Assembly: GCF_000423005.1 (NCBI RefSeq)
Contig: NZ_AUHD01000006.1
Span: forward strand, 310,001-374,000
Direction of reading: 5' to 3'
DNA length: 64,000 nucleotides
From: Gelidibacter mesophilus DSM 14095
GTDB lineage: Bacteria; Bacteroidota; Bacteroidia; Flavobacteriales; Flavobacteriaceae
Shown here piece after piece: positions 18,638-26,331 of this stretch (positions within the stretch are counted from its first letter, which is position 1; each line of letters opens with the position of its first letter). Made by a program: the position numbers and the translations under genes. The notes under the pieces were generated by a model. That model was not told where the DNA came from, did no database searches, and saw only the letters and a program-made list of their open reading frames with translations.

Positions 18638-19249
18638 ATGCGAAAACTCCTATACGTTTTAATATTCGTCATGGTCGTTTTGTTCGGCTATCGCTATATT
18701 TTCAATGATAAGGATAAAACCATCCTTCAGGAAAACTCTGCACTCATTCAAGAACAAATTAGGAATGTTAGCAAATTAGTGGTTACTGAAGGGCATTTCA
18801 GTCAAGTTTTTACTTATAAAAATTCGAAAGCTATTTTTGCCAACTTGGTCAATGTGGAAAAGAAAGCTTTAGTGGTGGTCAATGCGGATGTCACTGTTTC
18901 TTATGATTTGAGCCTGATTCAGTATGAACTTGATGAGGAAAGTAAAACACTCAAAATTTTAAGCATCCCTAAAGAAGAAATAAACATCAGTCCAGATTTT
19001 GAATATTACGATGTGACAGCCGATTATTTGAATCCATTTAACGCTGAAGATTATAATAAAATTAAAGATAAAGTCAAAGTGCAATTGATGAAAAAGGTGG
19101 AAGCATCCAACTTGAAAAGTAATGCCGAAAATCGATTGATAAGCGAATTGTCCAAATTTTATATCCTGACAAGCTCCTTAGGTTGGACGCTTCAGTATGA
19201 AGGCAATTCCATCAAATCTTCTGATGATTTGCAAAACATAAAACTCTAA
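18638..19249 (+). CDS. DUF4230 domain-containing protein
   Basis: A 203-residue protein with an N-terminal transmembrane/signal-anchor segment (KLLYVLIFVMVVLFGYRYIF) followed by a DUF4230 domain (alpha/beta, residues about 35-200). I chose the ATG at 18638 over a TTG at 18614, since the latter adds only eight polar residues. It follows gldC by 54 bases and may share the transcript. Function unknown. Confidence 0.8.
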   Translation: MRKLLYVLIFVMVVLFGYRYIFNDKDKTILQENSALIQEQIRNVSKLVVTEGHFSQVFTYKNSKAIFANLVNVEKKALVVVNADVTVSYDLSLIQYELDEESKTLKILSIPKEEINISPDFEYYDVTADYLNPFNAEDYNKIKDKVKVQLMKKVEASNLKSNAENRLISELSKFYILTSSLGWTLQYEGNSIKSSDDLQNIKL

Positions 19250-19307
19250 GTTTAAAAGGACTATTCGGCAAGTCAACAGTAATCAAAAATCCTTTCTTCT
19301 GGGGGAT

Positions 19308-19619
19308 TTATATAGGCATTTTAGTCTTTAAGCTTAACCAGCTACCGCCATTTGTAGCTATAATATTGTTAAGCGCCAAATATTCTGCGGCTTTGGCCGA
19401 TCGGGCTCCACTAGCACAACAGGTAATCACAGGTTTATCTAATTTTTGAAGTTCAGCCATATGATTTTTTAAATCATCCAACGGAATATGTTTTGCATTT
19501 TCAATGTGATCTTTATCCCATTCTCTTTGAGTCCTAACATCTAAAATAATCGCACCTTTTTCTAGTAACTCACTAATCTGTCTTTTTTTGATGCCGAATA
19601 TAAAATCAAAAATCCCCAT
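19308..19619 (-). CDS. Rhodanese-like domain protein
   Basis: A single small rhodanese domain of 103 residues, without signal peptide. The ILDVRTQREWDKDHI motif is at about 25-39 and the active-site loop CASGAR at 68-73 (Cys68 would carry the persulfide). Such stand-alone domains act in sulfur transfer or cyanide/thiosulfate handling; the partner is unknown. Divergent from the tetR gene, with 72 bases between. Confidence 0.88.
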   Translation of the reverse strand: MGIFDFIFGIKKRQISELLEKGAIILDVRTQREWDKDHIENAKHIPLDDLKNHMAELQKLDKPVITCCASGARSAKAAEYLALNNIIATNGGSWLSLKTKMPI

Positions 19620-19691
19620 AATTTTCTTTTGTTTAAATTTACGAAAAATTGGACAGATCCTGAGCCATTAACCTTAAATTTTAAACTGTAA

Positions 19692-20267
19692 ATGGTGAAC
19701 ATCGAAGGCACACGTAGAGATGAAATTATAAAAACAGCGGCAAAACTTTTTAAAGAAAAGGGATACAGCGCGGTGACCATGCGAGATCTGGCAACGGCCA
19801 TGGGAATGAAAGCTGCTAGTCTTTATAACCATATAAATTCAAAGCAGGAGATTTTAAAAGCTATCATTATCTCCTTGGCTGAAGAATTCACGCATGGCAT
19901 GGATATCATCAAAAATTCAGATCAGACCGCCATAGAAAAATTAAAACTGATTGTGGCACTTCACGTTGAAATTACCACCAAGAACCCATACGGAATGGCC
20001 TCTCTTAATAATGATTGGATGCATTTGGAAGAACAACTTGGATACTATTTGGAATTGCGGGAAGGCTATGAGCAAGACTTCCTAAAGATTATCAGAAATG
20101 GAGTTTTTTCCAATGAAATAGCGGACACCAACCCTGAAGTCATCATGTTCTCCATACTGTCTACGTTGCGTTCCTTGTACTTATGGATCCCTAAAAAGGA
20201 AGTTGTTAATTCCAAAGCATTAGCCCAAAACTTAAGCCAGGTCCTCATCAACGGAATTAATAAATAG
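19692..20267 (+). CDS. TetR/AcrR-family transcriptional regulator, probable paa repressor
   Basis: A 191-residue TetR-type protein. The DNA-binding domain is at 6-55 (FKEKGYSAVTMRDLATAMGMKAASLYNHI with recognition helix). The C-terminal domain is all-alpha, for ligand binding. It stands 144 bases upstream of paaE on the same strand, and a perfect palindrome sits over the paaE promoter region, so it likely represses the cluster and is released by an aryl-CoA (inference from PaaR-type regulators). The start could also be the GTG directly after the ATG. Confidence 0.85.
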   Translation: MVNIEGTRRDEIIKTAAKLFKEKGYSAVTMRDLATAMGMKAASLYNHINSKQEILKAIIISLAEEFTHGMDIIKNSDQTAIEKLKLIVALHVEITTKNPYGMASLNNDWMHLEEQLGYYLELREGYEQDFLKIIRNGVFSNEIADTNPEVIMFSILSTLRSLYLWIPKKEVVNSKALAQNLSQVLINGINK

Positions 20268-20283
20268 TTTACAATAATTTTTG

Positions 20284-20314
20284 TAAATTTGCCGTTAGAC
20301 TAACAAGTGTTAGT
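20284..20314 (+). promoter_or_regulatory. paa promoter -7 box and TetR-type operator
   Basis: TAAATTTG (20284-20291) matches the Bacteroidota -7 box. Eight bases on lies a perfect 16-base palindrome ACTAAC-AAGT-GTTAGT (20299-20314), where transcription should start. It is the only copy I found in the window. No good TTG -33 at standard spacing. Confidence 0.65.
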
Positions 20315-20386
20315 TTGATTTCAGCAAGTTTTCCGGTCCTCGAGCCAGATACTTGTAGTGATACTGAATTTAATAAAACAAAACCT

Positions 20387-20402
20387 CCTTTCCTTGGAAA
20401 GG
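20387..20402 (+). promoter_or_regulatory. Perfect palindrome in paaE leader
   Basis: CCTTTCC-TT-GGAAAGG, ending nine bases before the paaE ATG. Either an RNA hairpin at the ribosome-binding region or a second protein-binding site. Confidence 0.4.
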
Positions 20403-20411
20403 AATAGGATT

Positions 20412-21485
20412 ATGGCAGAATTCCACAACCTCAAAGTTGCAGATATTTACAAGGAAACAAAAGACTGTGTAGTCGTTGCTTTTGACATTCCTGATGAGCT
20501 CAAAGAAACGTTCAGATACCGCCAAGGACAGCATTTAACTTTGCGAAAAGAGATCAATGGCGAAGACATTCGACGGAATTATTCGTTATGTTCAAGTCCG
20601 TTGGATGGCGAATGGAAAGTCGCGGTTAAGACCATACGGGACGGTGTGTTTTCAAATTATGCCTTTAGCGAACTTAAAAAGGGTGACACTCTTGAAGTCA
20701 TGATTCCACATGGCGAATTTACGGTTGATGTGGATGTTGAGGCAAGTAATAATTACATCGCATTTGCTGCAGGAAGTGGGATTACGCCATTATTATCCAT
20801 AATCAAAACACACTTGCAGCAAGAACCCAACAGTACCTTTAAGCTGTTTTACTTGAACAGGACCGTAAAATCCATTATCTTTAAAGAGGAAATAGAACAG
20901 CTTAAAAATCAATTTTTTGGAAGGTTTCAGGTCTTTTATTTTTTAACGAAGGAGCAGCGCGACATTCCATTTTTGAACGGACGTTTTGATAAGGAAAAAT
21001 TAGCCGTGTTAACCAAGACCTTTATTGATATTCCGGATACGCAACATGCGTTCATCTGTGGTCCGCAAGACATGATTTTCTTGATTCGCGATGAATTACA
21101 AGCTGCTGGGATGCCTAAGGATAATATCCATTTCGAATTGTTTTTTACGGGCAGTTCAGAAGAAGAAAATAAACATATTGCCGAAGTCCTTGAGCAACGA
21201 ATTGACGGCACAAGTGTGACCATTATCGATGGCGGAAAAGAATTCCATTTCATTATGAATGATGATTTTGATACGATTCTTGATGGTGCTTTAGCTGCGG
21301 GAGCCGATTTGCCTTTTGCCTGTAAAGGTGGCGTTTGTAGTACCTGCAAATGTCAAGTCATTGAAGGTTCGGTGAAAATGAAAAAGAATTACGCACTCGC
21401 TGACAAGGAAGTGGCACAAAATTATGTGTTGAGTTGTCAAGCCGTTCCTACAAGCGATAAGGTTGTGGTCGATTTTGACGTTTAG
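20412..21485 (+). CDS. paaE: Phenylacetyl-CoA 1,2-epoxidase, reductase subunit
   Basis: Passes electrons from NAD(P)H to the di-iron oxygenase PaaA. Ferredoxin-reductase FAD domain (about 1-105, with RRNYSLCSSP), NAD-binding domain (about 110-235, AGSGITPLLSI and CGPQDMI), and C-terminal plant-type 2Fe-2S domain with Cys304, Cys309, Cys312 and Cys342. The ATG at 20412 (MAEFHNLKV) is chosen over an upstream ORF start at 20358 that crosses the leader palindrome. First gene of the cluster, whereas in E. coli it follows paaABCD. Confidence 0.95.
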   Translation: MAEFHNLKVADIYKETKDCVVVAFDIPDELKETFRYRQGQHLTLRKEINGEDIRRNYSLCSSPLDGEWKVAVKTIRDGVFSNYAFSELKKGDTLEVMIPHGEFTVDVDVEASNNYIAFAAGSGITPLLSIIKTHLQQEPNSTFKLFYLNRTVKSIIFKEEIEQLKNQFFGRFQVFYFLTKEQRDIPFLNGRFDKEKLAVLTKTFIDIPDTQHAFICGPQDMIFLIRDELQAAGMPKDNIHFELFFTGSSEEENKHIAEVLEQRIDGTSVTIIDGGKEFHFIMNDDFDTILDGALAAGADLPFACKGGVCSTCKCQVIEGSVKMKKNYALADKEVAQNYVLSCQAVPTSDKVVVDFDV

Positions 21486-21493
21486 ATAGCATC

Positions 21494-21525
21494 AACCTGC
21501 AAGGTTTTAAAAACCTGGCAGGTTT
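21494..21525. repeat. Palindromic repeat family A, copy 1
   Basis: AACCTGC (21494-21500) pairs with GCAGGTT (21518-21524), with an inner AAGGTTTT/AAAACCT extension. Five A copies lie in paa gaps and none were seen elsewhere in the window. Confidence 0.75.
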
Positions 21526-21584
21526 CAAGTTTGTTTAAAGATTACCCTTGTAGAACAGGATAAAGAGATCATAAAGCGTGACAA

Positions 21585-21615
21585 GACCTCACAGGTTTTA
21601 AAAACCTGCGAGGTC
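21585..21615. repeat. Palindromic repeat family A, copy 2
   Basis: GACCTC (21585-21590) pairs with GAGGTC (21610-21615); the inner AGGTTTTAAAAACCT is shared with copy 1. The second copy in the same paaE-paaA gap. Confidence 0.7.
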
Positions 21616-21653
21616 TGAGCAAAGTAAATAACCATTCACTAATAATTATTAAA

Positions 21654-22610
21654 ATGAGTGAAGAGCAAATTAGGAATTTAGAAAAACAATTCGAAGAACA
21701 TATCGCAAGAGACGAAAAAATCGAACCGAAAGATTGGATGCCAGAAAAGTACCGTCAGACGCATATTCGTCAAATGTCGCAACATGCGCATTCTGAAATT
21801 GTAGGGATGCTTCCAGAAGGCAATTGGATCACCCGGGCCCCTTCTTTAAGACGGAAGGTAGCTTTGTTGGCTAAAGTCCAAGATGAAGCGGGACATGGAT
21901 TATATCTCTATTCTGCAACAGAAACCTTGGGCATTACACGAGAAGAAATGTATGAGCAATTACATACGGGAAAAGCGAAATACTCGAGTATTTTCAACTA
22001 TCCTACCGTTACTTGGGCCGATATGGGCGCTATTGGGTGGTTAGTTGATGGTGCGGCGATTATTAATCAAGTACCCTTATGCAGCACCTCTTTTGGCCCT
22101 TACGCTCGTGCAATGGTGCGTGTATGTAAAGAAGAAAGTTTCCATCAGCGTCAAGGTTATGAAATCATGATTAAGTTGGCAAACGGTACATTTGAACAAA
22201 AGGAAATGGCACAAGATGCTTTAAACCGATGGTGGTGGCCGAGTTTAATGATGTTAGGCCCTACAGATGCAGAATCTGTCCATACTGAACAATCCATGAA
22301 ATGGAAACTGAAACGTAAATCAAATGACGAATTACGTCAGCAGTTTATAGATCAAACCGTGCCACAAGCAGATTTGATCGGATTGACCATTCCCGACCCC
22401 GATTTGAAATGGAACGAAGAACGTGGTAGTTATGACTTTGGTGACATCGATTGGAATGAATTTTGGCAGGTGGTCAAAGGTCATGGTCCAATGAACAAAG
22501 AGCGTATGAAAGCCAGAGTTGGTGCATGGGAACGCGGCGAATGGGTGCGAGATGCAGCCATGGCACACGCAGAGAAGAAAGCGGAAAGAAAAGAAAAAGA
22601 AGCAGTATAA
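21654..22610 (+). CDS. paaA: Phenylacetyl-CoA 1,2-epoxidase, catalytic subunit A
   Basis: Ferritin-like di-iron oxygenase that epoxidises the ring of phenylacetyl-CoA, working with PaaB, C and E. The 318-residue length is normal. Glu/His ligands are seen in ExxH-type helices ([32 protein letters not shown]). The usual [14 protein letters not shown]-like segment is present ([14 protein letters not shown]). The Lys/Glu-rich tail from about residue 300 ([10 protein letters not shown]) is typical. The ATG at 21654 follows an AT-rich stretch. Confidence 0.97.
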   Translation: MSEEQIRNLEKQFEEHIARDEKIEPKDWMPEKYRQTHIRQMSQHAHSEIVGMLPEGNWITRAPSLRRKVALLAKVQDEAGHGLYLYSATETLGITREEMYEQLHTGKAKYSSIFNYPTVTWADMGAIGWLVDGAAIINQVPLCSTSFGPYARAMVRVCKEESFHQRQGYEIMIKLANGTFEQKEMAQDALNRWWWPSLMMLGPTDAESVHTEQSMKWKLKRKSNDELRQQFIDQTVPQADLIGLTIPDPDLKWNEERGSYDFGDIDWNEFWQVVKGHGPMNKERMKARVGAWERGEWVRDAAMAHAEKKAERKEKEAV

Positions 22611-22611
22611 C

Positions 22612-22643
22612 AACCTGCAAGGTTTTCAAAACCTTGTAAGTTT
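22612..22643. repeat. Palindromic repeat family A, copy 3
   Basis: AACCTGCAAGGTTTT facing AAAACCTTGTAAGTT. Begins one base after the paaA stop. Confidence 0.7.
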
Positions 22644-22690
22644 GAATTATAACTTTTCAGGTTTGAAACATAATATTAAGTTACAAAACT

Positions 22691-22981
22691 ATGACAACAA
22701 CAAAGAATTGGCCTCTATGGGAAGTCTTCGTAAGAAGCAAAAACGGATTGGAACATCGTCATTTTGGTAGTCTCCACGCAGCAGATGCAGACATGGCACT
22801 TGAAAATGCCCGCGATGTTTACACCCGAAGAAATGAAGGCGTCAGCATTTGGGTTGTAGAATCCAAAAACATTACCGCCTCCAATCCAGAACACAATGGC
22901 GAAATGTTTGAGCCAGCAAAAGATAAAGTATATCGCCATCCAACGTTTTACGAATTGCCTGATGAGGTGAAATATATGTAA
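22691..22981 (+). CDS. paaB: Phenylacetyl-CoA 1,2-epoxidase subunit B
   Basis: Small (96-residue) bridging subunit of the epoxidase. Carries the WPLWEVFVRSKNGLEHRHFG N-terminus and the HAADADMALENARDVYTRR and SIWVV motifs that define PaaB. Full length. Followed at once by a repeat-bounded small ORF instead of paaC. Confidence 0.96.
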   Translation: MTTTKNWPLWEVFVRSKNGLEHRHFGSLHAADADMALENARDVYTRRNEGVSIWVVESKNITASNPEHNGEMFEPAKDKVYRHPTFYELPDEVKYM

Positions 22982-23008
22982 TACGAACTTGAAATTGAAC
23001 GTGAAGTT

Positions 23009-23027
23009 GCCCGCCTGCCGGACGGGC
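23009..23027. repeat. Palindromic repeat family B, copy 1
   Basis: GCCCG-N9-CGGGC with a GCCTGCCGG core, much more GC-rich than its surroundings. It abuts the left arm of element 1. Related copies are in paaH and at 29.5 kb. Confidence 0.6.
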
Positions 23028-23041
23028 ATGAAATTGAAAAA

Positions 23042-23392
23042 ATGAATGAGAACAAATATGATTTATGCGAACGTTTAGAAGATTTTGCAGCTTCAATCAT
23101 TTTATTATATGATAAAAAGCCGTTGTCTTATGCTGGTGATTATTTGGCTAAACAACTCATTCGTTCCTCATGTTCATCAGCTTTAAACTATGGAGAAGTT
23201 TTGGGAGCAGGAACAGATGCAGACAAAATTAATAAGTTAAGAATTTGCTTAAAGGAATTGAGAGAAAGTCAACGAAACCTCAATATTCAATCTAAAGCTA
23301 AATTGTTTTCAAATGAAGATTTATTTGGATTAAAGGATGAAAATGATCAACTGATAAGAATAATAGTTACAAGAATTAAAAACATTAATTAA
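23042..23392 (+). CDS. Four-helix-bundle protein (23S rRNA intervening-sequence type)
   Basis: A 116-residue, all-alpha protein of the S23/IVP four-helix-bundle family, with the family core LAKQLIRSSCSSALNYGEV around residues 35-53 and LRICLKELRESQRN around 66-79. In rRNA genes such ORFs sit inside intervening sequences; related bundles (Avd) occur in diversity-generating retroelements, but I saw no reverse transcriptase here. It lies between inverted repeat arms in a paa gap. The biochemical function is unknown. It shares 'AKQLIRS...SALNYGE' with the ORF at 25912. Confidence 0.8.
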   Translation: MNENKYDLCERLEDFAASIILLYDKKPLSYAGDYLAKQLIRSSCSSALNYGEVLGAGTDADKINKLRICLKELRESQRNLNIQSKAKLFSNEDLFGLKDENDQLIRIIVTRIKNIN

Positions 23393-23492
23393 AAAAGGAG
23401 TTGAAATTTAAATCGGATTTCAATTCGAAAAGGATAAATTATGTATTGGAGCCCTTCAATTTCAACTTCAATTTCAACTTCAATTTTTTAAA

Positions 23493-24245
23493 ATGAAAGA
23501 TAATCTCTATCAATATATTCTCGGCATCGCCGACAACTCCCTAATCCTCGGGCAACGCATGGGCGAACTTTGCGGCCACGGACCAAGTTTGGAAACCGAC
23601 ATTGCCTGTACCAATATTTCTTTGGATTTATTCGGGCAGGTGCGCAGCTATTACCAATATGCGGCCAAAATCGCAGGTGATGGGCGTACAGAAGACGACA
23701 TTGCCATGCTTCGTAAAGAACGGGACTATGTCAACGTGCTTTTAGTAGAACAGCCCAACACCGATTTTGCTTATACTATGGCTCGTCACTTTTTATTTGA
23801 TGTGTATCACTTACTGTTTTTAACAGAGTTGAAGAAAAGTAAGGATATGACCTTGGCGGCAATCGCTATAAAATGTATTAAAGAGGTCAGTTACCATCGA
23901 CGTTTCTCATCGGATTGGATCCGACGTTTAGGCGACGGCACCGAAGAAAGTCACAACCGGATGCAAGCGGCAATTAACGATTTATGGACCTATACCGATG
24001 AATTGTTCCACCAAACTGAAGCCGATAAAGCGATGGTTTCAGAAGGTATTGGCGTAGATGTTACCAAATTAAAAGCCGCTTATTACGAAAAAGTAAATAC
24101 GATTTTAGAAGAAGCAACCTTAACCATTCCTGAATCCAAATATTTCCAAAAAGGAGGCAAATTGGGGATTCATACGGAACATATGGGTTTTTTGCTATCA
24201 GAATTGCAATACATGCAGCGTACTTATCCCAATATGGAATGGTAG
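23493..24245 (+). CDS. paaC: Phenylacetyl-CoA 1,2-epoxidase subunit C
   Basis: A 250-residue structural partner of PaaA, ferritin-like but without a complete di-iron site. Family motifs include LADNSLILGQRMGELCGHGP-like start (IADNSLILGQRMGELCGHGP), DIACTNISLDLFGQ and KEVSYHRRFSSDWIRRLGDGTEESHNRM. The ATG at 23493 lies directly after the right arm of element 1. That arm may therefore set the ribosome access of paaC. Confidence 0.96.
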   Translation: MKDNLYQYILGIADNSLILGQRMGELCGHGPSLETDIACTNISLDLFGQVRSYYQYAAKIAGDGRTEDDIAMLRKERDYVNVLLVEQPNTDFAYTMARHFLFDVYHLLFLTELKKSKDMTLAAIAIKCIKEVSYHRRFSSDWIRRLGDGTEESHNRMQAAINDLWTYTDELFHQTEADKAMVSEGIGVDVTKLKAAYYEKVNTILEEATLTIPESKYFQKGGKLGIHTEHMGFLLSELQYMQRTYPNMEW

Positions 24246-24268
24246 AAAAATCATGAATAAGGAAGTTT

Positions 24269-24334
24269 GAATATCGAATCATGAAGTTAAATCTGAACAA
24301 AACTTCAAATTTCATTATTCAGCGTTCGATATTC
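24269..24334. repeat. Palindromic repeat, family H
   Basis: GAATATCGAA (24269-24278) pairs with TTCGATATTC (24325-24334), and an inner TGAAGTT (24282-24288) pairs with AACTTCA (24301-24307). It is in the paaC-paaD gap. The inner GAAGTT/AACTTC is shared with family E. Confidence 0.6.
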
Positions 24335-24344
24335 GATATTAACT

Positions 24345-24845
24345 ATGATCACAACAGAACAAAATATCGACCCAAAATTAATCCCGATCCTGGAAGCAGT
24401 TTCCGATCCGGAAATCCCAGTCCTATCTATTATGGACATGGGTGTTGTGCGTTCTGCTGTTTTTGAAAATAGCATTGTAAAAGTTCAAATCACACCAACC
24501 TATAGTGGCTGTCCTGCCATGGATGTTATTGGTGATGATATAAGAAAAGCATTAAAAGATGCGGGATATAAGTCGGAAGTAGAGTTGATTTTATCCCCAG
24601 CTTGGACCACCGATTGGATTACCCCAAGAGGCAGAAAGGCATTAGAAGATTATGGAATCACAGCACCCTTAGGTGTCGAAGCCGACAAAGATGTATTGCT
24701 TCACGGCAAACGCCTTGTAAAGTGTCCACAATGTGGTTCAACAAATACAAAAATGGTGAGCCAGTTTGGTTCAACAGCATGTAAAGCACAGTTTCAGTGC
24801 GACGATTGCTTGGAACCCTTTGATTATTTTAAATGTTTAAAGTAG
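24345..24845 (+). CDS. paaD: 1,2-phenylacetyl-CoA epoxidase maturation protein PaaD
   Basis: A 166-residue protein with an N-terminal MIP18/SufT-like domain (DPEIPVLSIMDMGVVRS near residue 20) and a C-terminal zinc-ribbon-like part with CPQCG and CDDC pairs. It is needed for epoxidase activity in vivo, probably in metal-centre assembly. Full length. Separated from paaC by a palindromic repeat (family H). Confidence 0.95.
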   Translation: MITTEQNIDPKLIPILEAVSDPEIPVLSIMDMGVVRSAVFENSIVKVQITPTYSGCPAMDVIGDDIRKALKDAGYKSEVELILSPAWTTDWITPRGRKALEDYGITAPLGVEADKDVLLHGKRLVKCPQCGSTNTKMVSQFGSTACKAQFQCDDCLEPFDYFKCLK

Positions 24846-24856
24846 CAAGGATCAAC

Positions 24857-24922
24857 GATTGCAGATCGAAGAATGTTGATTTTTGAAGTACTTCTAAAAT
24901 CAACAATCGTTAATCTTCAATC
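24857..24922. repeat. Palindromic repeat family E, empty copy 1
   Basis: Two 33-base arms meet with no loop (24857-24889 and 24890-24922); 27 of 33 positions pair by my alignment. The core is GTTGATTTTTGAAGT facing ACTTCTAAAATCAAC. The arms of element 2 belong to the same family. Confidence 0.7.
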
Positions 24923-24936
24923 AAAAATTATATAAA

Positions 24937-25716
24937 ATGAATTCAATATTATTAGAGATAAAAAATAGTGTGGCGTATATCACGCTCAACCGCCCAGAAG
25001 TCTTCAATAGTTTTAATCGTGAAATGGCGCTACGGTTGCAAGACACACTTGATGCTTGTGAAAAAAGCGACGAGGTTCGAGCCATCGTTTTGACCGGTAA
25101 CGGAAAAGCATTTTGTGCGGGTCAAGATTTAAAAGAGGTGACCTCGCCAGAATTAAATCCAGGGTTTAAGAAGATCTTGGAAGAACATTACAATCCGATA
25201 ATCACAAGAATCCGCTCGATCAAAAAACCAATTATTGGTGCGATCAACGGGGTAGCTGCTGGAGCGGGAGCAAATATTGCTTTGGCTTGCGATATAGTTG
25301 TAGCTCATGAAAAGGTCAGTTTTATTCAAGCATTTAGTCTCATTGGTTTGGTGCCTGATAGTGCAGGAACTTTCTTCTTGCCAAGACTTATCGGATTTCA
25401 AAAAGCATTGGCATTGGCTATGCTGGGCGATAAAGTGTCTGCAGAAGAAGCTGAAAAAATGGGAATGCTCTATAAAGTTCTGCCTTTAGAGACTTTTGAA
25501 GAAGATGTCAATCAACTTGCTTTAAAACTTGCCAATATGCCCACAAAAGCTTTAGGCATGATCAAGGAATTATTCAATCAATCCATGACTAACGATTTGG
25601 AAGCCCAGTTGGCATTGGAATCTAAATTTCAAATCGAAGCAGCACAAACTGAAGATTATGCTGAAGGCGTTGCGGCATTTGTTGAAAAAAGGAAACCGAA
25701 TTTCATCGGTAGATAA
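24937..25716 (+). CDS. paaG: 2-(1,2-epoxy-1,2-dihydrophenyl)acetyl-CoA isomerase
   Basis: Crotonase-fold enzyme that isomerises ring-epoxide to oxepin-CoA and later shifts a double bond. The 259-residue length is normal. FCAGQDL is at about 59-65. The isomerase Asp lies in LVPDSAGTF (Asp141), while the two hydratase Glu positions are Asn and Ala. This identifies PaaG rather than the PaaF hydratase. It ends EKRKPNFIGR, a usual tail for the family. Confidence 0.9.
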   Translation: MNSILLEIKNSVAYITLNRPEVFNSFNREMALRLQDTLDACEKSDEVRAIVLTGNGKAFCAGQDLKEVTSPELNPGFKKILEEHYNPIITRIRSIKKPIIGAINGVAAGAGANIALACDIVVAHEKVSFIQAFSLIGLVPDSAGTFFLPRLIGFQKALALAMLGDKVSAEEAEKMGMLYKVLPLETFEEDVNQLALKLANMPTKALGMIKELFNQSMTNDLEAQLALESKFQIEAAQTEDYAEGVAAFVEKRKPNFIGR

Positions 25717-25721
25717 ATTTA

Positions 25722-26331
25722 TATTGTAGATTGTTGAATGTCGATTTAGGATTTTTGAAGTTATATTTTTTGCACAATTTGAGAGTTTGCGTAAAAAAAT
25801 TACAGGGATGCTCAATCAACATGAAAATCCGGAAAGCGGCATATAACATATTATGAAGACAAACTTCAAGAATCAACAATTTTAAATCATTTATAGTTTA
25901 ATTATAATAATATGAAACCAAATCAATTAGAGGAGCGACTTATTCAGTTTGCAATTGATGTGATTTTGATTTGCAAGAAGATAGATAATTCATTTGCTTC
26001 AGAACATCTGGCTAAACAACTTATAAGATCGGCAACTTCTGCCGCATTAAATTATGGGGAGGCTCAAGGTGGAGAATCAATTAGGGATTTTCTGCATAAT
26101 ATGAAAATCTGTTTAAAGGAATTACGTGAATGCTTAATAAATATGAAGATTCAGAAAGGAGCCAATTTAATTACAGACATAAATGCTTTGGACAAGCTAT
26201 TAAAGGAAAATAATGAATTGATTTCGATTTTTGTGGTTAGCATAAAAACGGCATCATTAAAATTGAAATCATAGGTTATGTCTGGAGCCAAACTTCAAAA
26301 ATCATCAATTTCCAATCAACAATCTTCAATA
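25722..26331 (+). mobile_element. IVS-like element 2: family E arms around a four-helix-bundle ORF
   Basis: Left arm 25722-25762 and right arm 26291-26331 are inverted repeats of 41 bases, 34 pairing by my alignment. Their inner ends GAAGTT and AACTTC correspond to the centre of the empty family E palindromes at 24.9 and 34.4 kb. The 528 bases between the arms hold one four-helix-bundle ORF. The right arm ends just before the true paaH start. This is the clearest case of an ORF lodged in a palindrome loop. Insertion history is inference. Confidence 0.65.
25912..26274 (+). CDS. Four-helix-bundle protein (23S rRNA intervening-sequence type)
   Basis: A 120-residue all-alpha protein. The core LAKQLIRSATSAALNYGEAQ (about 33-52) and MKICLKELRECLINMKI (about 64-80) are those of the S23/IVP bundle family. 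It has 150 bases of AT-rich leader inside the element. Intact reading frame, unlike the copy at 27.6 kb. Function unknown; no DGR-type reverse transcriptase is in the window. Confidence 0.8.
   Translation: MKPNQLEERLIQFAIDVILICKKIDNSFASEHLAKQLIRSATSAALNYGEAQGGESIRDFLHNMKICLKELRECLINMKIQKGANLITDINALDKLLKENNELISIFVVSIKTASLKLKS

Larger units (their letters stand above)
22985..23481 (+). mobile_element. IVS-like element 1: inverted arms around a four-helix-bundle ORF
   Basis: Left arm 22985-23009 and right arm 23457-23481 are imperfect inverted repeats (21 of 25 by my alignment) built from a GAAATTGAAGTT-type sequence. Between them lies one small ORF of the 23S-rRNA intervening-sequence type. 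A second palindrome (family B) abuts the left arm. No transposase, integrase or target duplication seen. The transcript would fold into a long stem with the ORF in the loop. The element is inserted between paaB and paaC. Mobility is inference. Confidence 0.55.

Noticed and set aside
23042-26274. Diversity-generating retroelement (because the bundle ORFs resemble Avd)
   Set aside because: No reverse transcriptase and no template/variable repeat pair in the window.
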